Of a DNA stretch of 64,000 nucleotides, positions 35,883-47,400 are shown piece after piece (the stretch's first letter is position 1; each line of letters opens with the position of its first letter). The DNA lies in contig OY987266.1 in the NCBI GenBank assembly GCA_963920665.1, forward strand, positions 16,869,001-16,933,000. Reading direction: 5' to 3'. The notes beneath the pieces were generated by a model that searched no databases, was not told where the DNA came from, and was given only the letters and a program-made list of their open reading frames with translations. This stretch comes from Straminergon stramineum. Its lineage: Eukaryota; Streptophyta; Bryopsida; Hypnales; Calliergonaceae. The position numbers and the translations under genes are program-made.

Positions 35883-36349
35883 ATTCATGAGTAATTTATG
35901 AAGGTTGGACACTATTAAGAGTTAAAGGAGAAAGCTCAATCATTTATTGGTGGATAATTTGAGTGGACACTACTTACTTCAAATCCTTCAATTGTTCTTG
36001 AGGCAAACGACTTATTAGAGGAGCTTTTGCTTTATTCATAAGGAACTTTTGGTTTTCGATAAGTCATACGAGCTCATCAAAAATTCAAAATGAGGTTGCA
36101 TTGTTCAAATATTTTTGGAGGTTTGGAGTCTTGGATAACATTACAAAGTTGAGGAATTCTAGCCAATGGCAATTGTCTAGGAGAACAAATTTTTAGGGCA
36201 AAGAGTAGATTCTAATGATGGTTTTGTCTACAAGTTGTTTGAAGTGGGGTTGGGAAGTTATATGGGCTTGGTGACTTGGATCCTAGAAAGATCACTTTCA
36301 TTTTTTTAGAAAACTATACAACTTAAAAGGTAGGGTTCATTTAATTCAA

Positions 36350-36368
36350 GGGGGGGGGGGGGGGGGGG
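36350..36368. repeat. Poly-G run, 19 bases
   Basis: An uninterrupted G19 tract in AT-rich DNA. Its length may be inaccurate because homopolymers are error-prone. Confidence 0.9.
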
Positions 36369-36794
36369 ATATAATATGTAGGGATACTATAGGACTCTTG
36401 GAATGCTACCTTGCTACATACTCTTATATTTATATATAAAATAGGCTATATAAAAACATTATTTAGTAGAACTTTGTATTAATAAGTTAGCCTTGACAAA
36501 AAGGCCGACTATGCAAATTTTTCATAGTACGATCAATATAGATGTGGACAAATAGTACAAATGATAAAATAGACATGTTAGGAAAAACCCGGGAGAAAAA
36601 ATCTATAATGAAGGGTAGTTGATTGAAACAGTTCGATAGTCCTCATAGTGTAGATATCAAAAAAATTACTTGTAAATTTCAGACCTTGACTATAAATAGT
36701 AAAAATTGTTAAAATACATGAATAGGAAGGTTTACCTTAGTAAGTTCAATGACATGAAAATTGTACAACACAAAAATTGAATTTATAGCACGGT

Positions 36795-37136
36795 TGCTAG
36801 CATGTGAGCCTAGGATCTTAAGCCCATGAGCTTAGGAGCCCAAACTCCTATGTTATTGCTACTTATATTATAAGTACCTTCCATAGTTATAAGATGCTTA
36901 TAACTATAGGTGTCTATGTCGTAGGTACCTATGTTATAGACACCTTCCATGGTTATAGGATGTTCATATTATAGGTGTCTATGTTGAAAGTACCAATGTT
37001 ATAAGCACCTTCCATAGTTATAGGGTACTCATATTATGAGTATCTATGTTAGAAACACCTTCAATAGTTGTAGCATATCTACTTACATCTAGGCTCAAGG
37101 CTCATAGGCTCGCATTTCAAGGCTCACATGCTAGCA
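36795..37136. mobile_element. MITE, 342 bp, terminal repeat TGCTAGCATGTGAGCCT
   Basis: The 17-bp terminus TGCTAGCATGTGAGCCT (36795-36811) recurs inverted at 37120-37136. A second, looser inverted block (CCCATGAGCT/AGGCTCATAGG) follows inside. The interior holds several short tandem blocks of the type CACCTTCCATAGTTATAGG and TATAGGTGTCTATG. A shorter relative lies in the nuclease gene (14305-14516). No clear target duplication was found. Confidence 0.75.
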
Positions 37137-37184
37137 TCGTTGAAATTTGTAGTTGAATTAACTTCAATCTTTAAAGTCAATATG

Positions 37185-38095
37185 GTACTAAGAATTTATA
37201 CAATTCCTTCATCCTCTAATTAAATGTATGCATGCTTTTAGTAGTTTTTAATGTGTATATAAGTAATTCATGTGATGTGGACAAGGTCAACAAGACTAAT
37301 TTTCCAAATTTCTTATAATTCAACTACAAATGAAATTCTCATTTTTCTTCTATGAAACTTTCGCAAATTATGCAAACGAGATTTTCTTAAGGCCTAACAA
37401 TTTCTGTACATTTTGATTACATGGTCAAAAAGTCATTGTATGATATGTAGTTCTCTTTTGAGATTGGGCAATCTAGGTAAATCCAAAAAATGCACTATTT
37501 TTATAAACAAAAATTTGAAATTGGTTTTCTACATTTATATATATAAAGAAAGCTTTGAATCATTCCATTTTGATCAATCAGATGAAACTTATGAAAAGTT
37601 TTAGTTTGTGGGCAATTATGGATTCTCAACTCTACAATAGACTTTGAATTCCATTATTTAACTCAATTTTCAATATTTTTGGAAAAAATAAAATTGCAAG
37701 ATGTAGATTGTTCATTACAACATTACAACCATTGGAGATTGACATTCTTCCATTCTATAGCTAAATTCTTCATAATTTAGTATTTTGAATCATTCTCTAC
37801 TTCTTTCTACTTATTATTTTTTTCCTATATGTTGTACAATTCCAAATGATCTAAACATTTTCAAGCACATAGACAACTTGCCTTGAAGAATGAATCTACA
37901 GAAGCACCACCAGCATGAACATTTTTCATACAAATGTGACCTTGTGAAGTGAAGTTGCCAAAAAAAGGATTTAAGTCAATTCAAACATTATTTTCATGCA
38001 ATCCACATTGTGGAAAATTCTGGAATTTTTTTCCACATCTTCTCAAACCAATGTACCAAAAGATCCTATGGTTACATATGTCCAAAAATAATTTT
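37185..38095. repeat. Dispersed repeat region sharing segments with 39205-39365 and 23225-23920
   Basis: 37185-37345 aligns with 39205-39365 (ATGTGGACAA.GTCAACAAGACTAATTT, TCAACTACAA). 37425-38095 aligns with 23225-23920 inside the 4.2-kb inverted-repeat element. The region is therefore probably fragments of the same transposon family. Confidence 0.6.
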
Positions 38096-39204
38096 TTTTC
38101 TAAAATTTGGTAATTATACTAGAAATGGTAGTTTTAGAGCGCTTTTGGTGATAACATAGACAAGGAACTATAGGAGATAATCAACTATTATTGAACTGAT
38201 GGGATGTTATTACATCATAGTTAATTGGTTGTAAATCAACTATTACTGGATTGATGGGTTAGTAGAATGGTGGACTGTTATTACATTAGAGTTCATGGGT
38301 TGTTAATGAACTATTATTGGATTGATGGCCAAACTTACCATATAGCCTTGATATTCATGTTAGAGAATGGGGCCATGGTAAAGTTGAACTTGGAGGTATG
38401 TGTTTCACTTTTCCATTTTGTCAATCTCCTTCTCATAGAGACCAATGGTTGATTAAAAATTGTATGTTTATATTTGACCTTCTAAACTTAAAATAAAATC
38501 CAACTTTAATTTTTTACCCAGATAGATAATTTTTAAAGGTTTTTAGAATTACCTCATAGGAAAAAAACATTCAAATTTCAAACAACAAATGACCCAAAAC
38601 ATTAGTGTTCTAAATACATATTTTTTTTTTATCCATCCCTTTTATCTAAATTCTTGTGTTGGTTCTTTTCCAATTGAATGGTATAGATTCTCAAAACTTT
38701 TCTAAAGAATGTTTGACCTCAAAATGTAACTGACATTCCCACTAAAGAAATGACACTCTTCAAACAACTTGATTGAATAAATTAAACAAAAATCCTTAAA
38801 AAACACCATAATTAGAGTTTAACATTTTGAACCAAAGGGAAACAAATTCTTTAGAAGATTACTCATCTTCCATGTGTACTCATTTTTTGAAGGAATCTCA
38901 ATCTTTGGTTTCAAGTTCTATTGAAAAATATTGGTTTATGTAGTACATGTAACCATAGGAAGATGATCTATGAATCACATTTTATAGTTTCTATTGAAAA
39001 ATTGACATTAAAATATTCTTCTATGGTACATTTTATAATACTCTGTCACACTTTCAAAAATCTAAGCTATTCCTTGGTTCTTAACGGGTTTAAGAACACA
39101 CAACCACCTTACGGGTGCAAGGCCAACAATTAGTAGAACATTGTGAGATTGGTATTAGATTTTCTTAGGACCCATTGATATTGTAACTAGATGACAAGAA
39201 CTAA

Positions 39205-39365
39205 TGAACAGTACCAAAAATTTATAAAATTCACTCATCTCCTCATTAAATGTATGTAGGCTTTCAATACTTTTTGATGTGAATGTAAATAATTCATATG
39301 TTGTGGACAAAGTCAACAAGACTAATTTCCAAATTTCTCATAGTTCAACTACAACTCTTCATAAC
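39205..39365. repeat. Dispersed repeat copy related to 37185-37345
   Basis: Same orientation and block order as the 37.2-kb copy, including TTAAATGTATG.A.GCTTT and GTCAACAAGACTAATTT. The remaining DNA between 38100 and 39880 holds no recognised gene. Confidence 0.6.
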
Positions 39366-39879
39366 AATATATTATGGCATATTGTCATGTCACTAAGGTT
39401 CTAGGCCAATGCTTCTCACATGACATCCTTTGGAAGCCCCTTCACCCAATAGTGTCACGAAAGACACTAAGTGTATAGTCGAGGACAAAGAATCCTTCTA
39501 TTTTAACCCCACCGCCAAAGGCCTAAACAACTCCAAAAACAACATTCCTTTTGAAGTGTTACAACTATAAATTTCAGTTAGTTATAGAGATCTCAACTGT
39601 ACGATCTTGGAGCGCACTTGTTGTAGATGGTGTGCAACAAATTTGGTGTCATTTGACCGCATAGATTGAAAGATTATAATAATTTAGTGTTCAAAAAGGT
39701 TGCTGAAATTTTCCCTAAAACACATTTGGGGGCGAAATTCGATTTCTAAATCTACTCCAATGAAGAAACTTCAAACTAATAAGTGATTCAGAATCGGCAT
39801 ACAAACACATTGATGAAAAAAAATATCATTTAATTGACACATTGTATCTGCAAAATGGCTTTGAAATGTCAAAAAAGAG

Positions 39880-40400
39880 CAAGAAAAGTTGCAAAAAACA
39901 CATCAAAAAATGAACCTCTTCCTAAAATGCTTCTCAAGCACTCATAACTTCTTAGATGGATATGAAATTTTGGATACAAAAACTAGACAAGTATGCGCAA
40001 CTTTTCCAAAAAGCTTTATTGGAAACAGACATTGTATGAAGAAGAAATAAGCCACCGAAGTTCACTCTAATTCAAAAATGTTGGGATTTTGAACTTCGAA
40101 TTGCTCCCAAACATTCAAAACAACTTGGATTGGCATGAAAATTCTACCACAATAACTAGACTTCAAGGGGAACACAACCCAACAAGTTTTATTGAAAAAG
40201 AACATGGGATGAAGGAGATACAAGCCCCCGAAGTTGCAGCCATCAAATACAATTTGGTGAACTTGAATTGAACTTGTACAGCTTTCAAAAATTGGATTGA
40301 TCTGAAAATTTTACCACACAAACTAGAAGAGAGAGCACAACTTTTCTAACAAGTTTTATTGGATTCGGACATCCGATGCAAAAGTTACAGGACTTCGAAT
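39880..40400. repeat. Degenerate tandem repeat, units of about 170 bp
   Basis: A core of GCACAACTTTTC.AACAAGTTTTATTGGA, then a GA.AT..GATGAAG segment and CCGAAGTT, recurs with the TTTATT element at 40014, 40187 and 40354 (spacings 173 and 167). At least three units are visible with moderate divergence. It could be a small satellite-like array or internal repeats of a transposon. Confidence 0.6.
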
Positions 40401-41429
40401 TTGACCTAAGGACACTTTTCGTCCCATTCGGCGGTGAGGGGTTAAGGCAGAAGTGCAGATGTTCAATATTGAAATTTTGAGTGAAAAGGGGAGGGTTTCC
40501 ACAAATCACTCTTCTCAACGCAACCTTGCAATAGACATGCTCAAATTCTTCAAAGGTGATCAGTGGTAAAAAAACATAGACGAATCTGGATAAGGCAGCG
40601 GTAATCCTCCATATTCGTGTGTAAGTTTGTATTACTATCTCCCAACCTTGACCGCGGCCCTCCTCATGTCGTTATCAAAGGCAGACAACCGTGTTTCCTA
40701 TCCATCGGCAGGCTTGCATTCCGAAATTTCTGTGGAAAATCAGCGGTCATTAAAGGGATAAAGACCGGATGAATGCCATACCAAACGCCTCAAAGGGCTG
40801 CAGGCACAATAGCCCTCGTGACGGTGACGCTGGCTACCGATTCAGCGTCGCACCTGATCTGACGAGTACCTGTAAGACAAACCCTTCGGTGCAAGAATGA
40901 CAAACGGTGGTGACTCTGTTGGACACCTTCTCTTTTCTTCGAGCCTCGATCTACGGGCTCGTCATTCCTTGCAAGAGCGATCCACTTGACGATTACCTTA
41001 CTTTGTGAGTTTGAAAGTAGCGATACGGTGGCCAATACCGAAGGGCACCTCTTCGGTCTGGTTCGAGATGCCAGCAATCTCCGTTTCATTTCCCCAGTAG
41101 TAACCTATCCGAATGAGCACACTCGCTCAAGGCATTGAGCAATCCCTTGTCCAAGCAGGCAGGCAGAATGGGCACAGATCGAATGAATCGAAAGAGTGAA
41201 AGTCATGGAGAAAATGAATATAAAAATGAAAGAAAAGAAAAGGCTTAATATCTTCAGATATCCTACAGGCATTCGAGCCTCCAATGTCACTACGCTCTGG
41301 AAAAAATGGCAACATGCAACCGGCCCAGCGGAACGCCCAGTCCAACTGCAGTCCCCCCGGAATGCACCCAGAAGCACTGAAAGAGCATTGCGTTCTACCC
41401 AGAAACGACTGCAGCTGCAAGTCCTGAAG

Positions 41430-44400
41430 CTAATCTCCGACCTGCCTGCCTCGGCCACGATGCCGCGAACCTGATCCGAGCGACAGACCCAACCCCGTGT
41501 CCACAGGAGACTCGGGGCTTGCGAGCGGCTGCCCTGTAAATGCTCCGGCTTCATACGCTCGCTGACCACCCAGCGGACCAGGCCGGCCGCGCACACCTGC
41601 CATCCCACCGCGAGACGGGGAAGAGTGAGCCCGAGTGTGCGCCTGGTGCAACGCGGACGCGCCGCTCGCCGCTGCAGGTCGCACGGGGCTGGAAGGACCC
41701 AACCGCAGCACCGGTCTCGAAAGATCAATTCCGCCCGCTTCGTGGCTCGCACCTATGGCTGCCTGCCCGTGGCTGTCGGGAACCCGCCTCGGTTGCGGCC
41801 CAAGCATCCAAGTCGGTGTCGGACCACGCGGCTCCTGCTCCGAAATGCCCCTCCTGGTCGGGACGGCCGCAGACTGCAACCGCCCAACCGCAGGGGACGC
41901 ACCTCCCCTTCCCAGGATTCGTCCTGCTGCCTGTCCTGGAGGAGAGCTTCTCAACGGAGGGCCCCCAACCCCCGACGACTTCGGCCTGCCCGACTCCAAA
42001 AACGACAGGTCTGCCGTGAAGTCCAGATCCTCGTTCAGCGAAGCCAACGGCCCAGCGCCTGCTGCGGCGGGAGGCCACTGCACTGGGGACAGACCCTCGG
42101 AAGCCCCTGCCGAAAGTAAGTCCGCAGCCGAAGAACCGGCGAGCCTCGTCATCAGGTGCGATGCCAGACTCGAATCCTCGTCGAGGACGCCGCCCCCGTA
42201 ACCCGGTTCGCTGGACTTCGACGCGACAAAACTCGCCTCCTCCAACGAGCCTCGCTCCGCCGCGTTTGTCCTCTTCGTCCAATCTCTCGCGAGCTTCAAC
42301 CTCCTCACCGGGCCTGCCATGGGAGCCTCCGATGCATCCGATGCAAATCGGCTGCCCGCTGACACCCCCACGATGGTCACGTCGTCGTCGCTGGACCCGT
42401 TCAGATCGATTCCTCTCCCAATCCGATCATGCTTTCCGCCGCTGCCGCCCTTCGACTCACGACCTGCAGCTGAAGGGGTACCGCCTGCATGGCCTGAAAA
42501 CGCTCGACGACCAGACCCCGGGCCAGGATTCGTCGCTGGCCCAGACTGTGAACTCTTCACCGAAGACTTCTCCCCCAGCCTCTGGGCTGCTGCTGCTGCT
42601 GCTGCTGCTCCTGCTGCGGAACCACCAGATGCTCCGACCTTCTTGGCATTCCTGGAAACCTCCGCAACGGCGACTGCGGGGTCGACCCGCTGGTTCAAGT
42701 CCAATCTGCCGGAACCAGGCGAAGACGCGGGCACTGCGGAATTCGCGACACTCTTCTTCGGACGCTTCACGACGACTTTCCCAGAAAGCGACGGATTCCG
42801 ACGCGATGCTGCTTCCGAATCTCTCTCCTGCCCGTTCGCATCTCCCTCTCGAGTCCGAGGGAAGTCCGAATCCTCTCCGTTCTCTACCGGCTCGCCGGCC
42901 GTGGAACCGGCGTGCCCCTTCTTCACGTCCGCCTTGGACGTCTTCGCCAACTTCGCCTTCGGCGGTTTGCTTGGGTCGAGGGCCGGCCTCTTCTTGCCCG
43001 CCACTCTTCCTTTCGAAGGAATGTGCAGCCCCAGAACGCCCGTGCCAGACCCACCCGCGGCAGCCCAATCGCGAGTGCCCCCATCCCACCCGATCCGCGC
43101 GGCAAACCTGCCATGTCGAAAACAAACCACGAGTCAACACACAACCGCGTCGCATCGGAAAAAACAACGGCACCACTTCGGCCTGAAGAAAAACCGCCAT
43201 CCACGACCCCGACAAACAATGAAACCGCATTCGGTTCCCCTCACAACAGGCCCAAGTCCGCTCTACAATCTCAAATGCGACTTCCGACACTCAGGGACAC
43301 CCCACGACCACGACACAAGGAACCTGCACGGGGGTGTGGGGCGGGGGGGAGAGGATACAGCACCTGAACCGATTCTCCACCAGCATTTCCGCCAGCTTTC
43401 GTACGGCTTCCAAAAGGAAACGGGCGGGAGGCGATGAACCCAAACCCAAACCCAACCAGTCCTCCAAACCCATGGCGACCGGGGCCCTGTGCGCGGGAAA
43501 AACTCTCTCGCCGTCCGGCGCACTCGGCTCGCCGTACTCGGCAGATCCCACCAGGAACTGCGTCACGCTGAAGCCCTCGCTCTCGGCCCCAACGACCGGA
43601 TCCTTCGACCCGGACTCCTTCGCATGCGCCTTCGATGCGGCGGACTTGGACGCACCTCTTCTCTCTCCTTCGGCCTGAGCTAAAGCAGCCGACACTTCAC
43701 GAGGGGACAACTTCCCGGCCACCACCTTGCTCGACGCGACCTGGGACTTCACCAGACTTCTCAGGGCGACGAAACCGCGACCGCCTGGCGCGTGCGTCCC
43801 AACGGACGAGACTGTCAAGTCGGGATCCTGCCGGAAACTTCCCTTCCCCTCGCTCTTCACTGCGGCTAACACAGCCACAAAGTGCCGCTGCAGAAGGAGC
43901 TCCTGATCGGGCAGCTGCAACACTGCATCCAGTAGACGCTTCGTATGTTCCTGAAACGTGACGCGCACACACAACAATCACAAACAACCCACGCTGACCC
44001 AAATCCCGACCGACGTAATTCCACACCATCCATCACACTCCACAACACCAACACCTCGGCGGAACGCGTACCTCGGTCACCTTCAGCTGAGCATTCGTCG
44101 CAGCACTCTGGGCACTCTTCTCGCTCGTCGGATCCCCACTCGCGGCAGCCGCATTTTGAGCCAGAAGCTGACGAAATCTCTCCCTGCAGTGAATGGGATG
44201 ACGGTATCGACCTCGGTACACACCGCCGTCCGGGACCCCGGCCAAAGCATCGCTCGCCAGCTGCCAGTTGCCGCCGTACTCGTGCACCACGGCGCAAAGC
44301 ACCGCATCCTCCCCGTGCGTCCACGCGGAGGCGGCGGGAAGATGGTCCAGGGACCTCAGACTATCCTTCTTCCGCTCCTTCTCCAGCATCACCAGAGGTC

Positions 44401-47400
44401 CCTTCTTCGCCGGCAATCCCAGGATGATCAGCTTCCCACCCTTCTCCTTCCCGATGCTCGAACCCACTCCTCCGTGACCACCAGAGCTCGCCTCCCCACC
44501 AACCGACGATTTCGGATCGCTGGAAATCCCGAAAATGGTCCTGAAAAGACTGGCCTCCAACGTCCTCGCCCTGCCTTTGCCCTGCAAACAACACATCCCA
44601 AAGGAGTCCCGAACACATCAGACGCGCGCCAACAAAGCGTCAGCAAAAGCACCACCACGTTCCATGCATCCAGTCCACGGACATTACTAACGTCCTAAGC
44701 CTCCCCGCACTTCCCATCATCAGGCTCCTGAAGCGAAGACACTCCACATCTTCCCACACTCGGTCCACTCCCAAACTCTCATCGTCCCAAACGGCACTAT
44801 TTGCGCCGGGAGCGTCGCGACAGACACCGACCCCAGCGGACCCTGCCGCTCTTACCAGGTGATCCTTCTTCAACTTCTTCGAATGCTTCTCCGCCGACAG
44901 CTCTTCCTCCAGTAACCTCGGTGCCTTTCGCTTTCTTTGAGACGGGCTCCGATGCGGGAGGCCCATCAGCTCCGACTCCACGTCCCGGTAAGAAGGGTCG
45001 CCGCCCCTGTCCAGCTGGTAATCCTCTCCCGCATTCTCCTCTTCCGTATCCGACATCAGCGAACCTTCCGTCAAAGATTTGAACTTGGCCTTCTTCAACT
45101 TCTTCTTTCCTCTCGACTTCGGACCGAAGTTCTCCGCGCCTCTCACCGTCGCAGCAGCTGCCGCTAAAGCCCTGAATGACGCAAACCCAAACGGCATCGT
45201 CAAAAACTCGGCTTCACGCACTGGCTGCTAAACCCGCCCAACGGAAAACAGAACACGACCTACTGCCCCCACAACATCCCTCGTGACCCGGTCTCTAACA
45301 AGGATAACCATCCACGACCACCCCCCGAATATGTCAGAACCACCGTCTACGATCTCCAGGATGCACCAGAACCCGAAGTCCTGGAGGAACCACGTCCGCT
45401 CAAGTTCATGTCCCACCAGACAACTGGCAGGCATTTGCCCAAGAAGAGAGCGATCGAACACGGCACAAGTTTCACGGAAGGAAGCCAACGGGACCCTCAC
45501 CTGTCCGCATCGCGCATTTCGGCCTCCATGGCTTCCCATTCCAGCTGCTTCTGTTCCTGCTCAGGACCGAGTGCGTCAGAACCATCCACCCACATCCATT
45601 TTCAAAGCTCTCCAACGCCTCCAAAACAACACACAAACCCATCCGCCCACCGCCCAAACCGACCTGCGACATACCCATCGCCTGCCAGAACTATAAACAA
45701 CCAAAGAGCACCCGAAACGCAGCTCGACCGCGTCTCACCATACCACCCTTCCCATCCAAGCGTCCACCGTCGACCAGCACAACTCACAAACAATGGAAAC
45801 CTCCAAAAACTAAACTCAAAAGATCTCGAGAACGTCGGCACGGCGGACTCCAGAAGGGATGTGCCCACCTGCTGCTGAGCGAGAATGTCCACTTGCTGCC
45901 GATAAGCCTCGTCGGCGAATGCTGTGTCCCAAGCTGCAAGACATTCGCCACACTCGGTCATTTCATCCGACTCAAATACTGCTGCTCGACTGCCAGACCC
46001 ACCATCACCGCACCCTACCGTTTCCAGAGCCGACCAACACAATTCCCATGCACACATCCACCTTGACAGTGGCCCCACCAGAAACAGACCGTCCGAAGAT
46101 AGAGAATAAACAGACCAGAGCCATGCGAACTGACCAGGCACTACAAAATTCACTAGAAAACCGACGTTCCCAAAAAAACTCCTGCACTCTCAAACCACCC
46201 ACTCGGCCTACTTGAGGCCACATCGCATCGACTGACTCTTCCGATCCAGACAACAACCCACACCGAAAAGGAAATGGTCACCACGTACTCTCGTAAAACA
46301 AAGGCTCATTATCTTCGTCGATCTCGGCTTCCTGTTCCTCTTTCAGCTTCTCCAGCTGATCCAACTCCCACTCCTTCTCCTCGAATGCAACCTGCGCGCG
46401 CACGGACACCAATATTTCAAAAAATAGCGACGCACACAACACCCTCCCTCCGGATCCGGACGTCACAGGCCGACTCCAACTCAGTCCGAAACCATCGGGA
46501 TGAAATCCCACACCCAAACGCCACACCCTCACCACAATCATCGCTCAGAATCGGATACCGCTCCAAAAGACATCCCTTCCACGGACCACCATCGCCATAC
46601 ACGGTGGAACAGTGACAGCGTTCCCAAGGATCATCGTAAAACAGCACTCCCACGATGCTTCAAAACCACTCGTCCCGCTCATTCAATACATTCAAAACCA
46701 CTCACACTCGACAAACACGCAATCAACACAACACGCTCGTTGAAGGACAGACCGAACCACGAACCCTCGCTACAGAAACAGGCACTCGCACACACCAGGC
46801 CAAGGGACTGCCCACCATCACAGACACAGTCTTTGTCCACACCACCGCCCCAATGCACCCAGTGGACGTCCCCAAAGTACCTGTGCTACGACGGCCAAGT
46901 TGTCCACTCGCGGATCCCACACTTCCAGAAACCGCATCGCATAACGCTCCACCGGACGCAGCTGGTCTTCGAAGGACACGCTCCCACGTCCGGATGCCGC
47001 GGCGGCGGCGGCCATCTGACGCACGTCCGCTAGCATGTCCATCTCTTCGTCGGCGTCCGTGGGAAGCAGGGAAGACTCGCCGAACGGAAGGTCCTCCGCT
47101 CCCACCAACGCCCCGCCGTCCTCCGAGACCCTCTCCCCGGCGGCAGGACCACCCACCAACGCCACGTCGCTCGGAGGTCTGACGCTCCTCCCGTTCTCGT
47201 CCAAGTCGTCCGCGAGGTCTTCGTCGTCCAAATTACCAGCGAACAACTCTTCCGTGAACTCTTGGTTTTCCGCCGCCTCTTCCTGCTCCACTCGTTTCAT
47301 GGCCATGTAGTCCGCCTCGTCTTCCGCGTTCTTCAAGGCCGCTTCCACTTCGGCACTCGACAGCTCCTTGGGTTCGAACGACTTCGCGCTCGCTTCGTCC

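Noticed and set aside
41105..41752. Minus-strand frames downstream of and overlapping the PIE1 stop in another frame
   Set aside because: They are frame shadows of the PIE1 last exon and its 3' UTR; the PIE1 frame ends at 41430.
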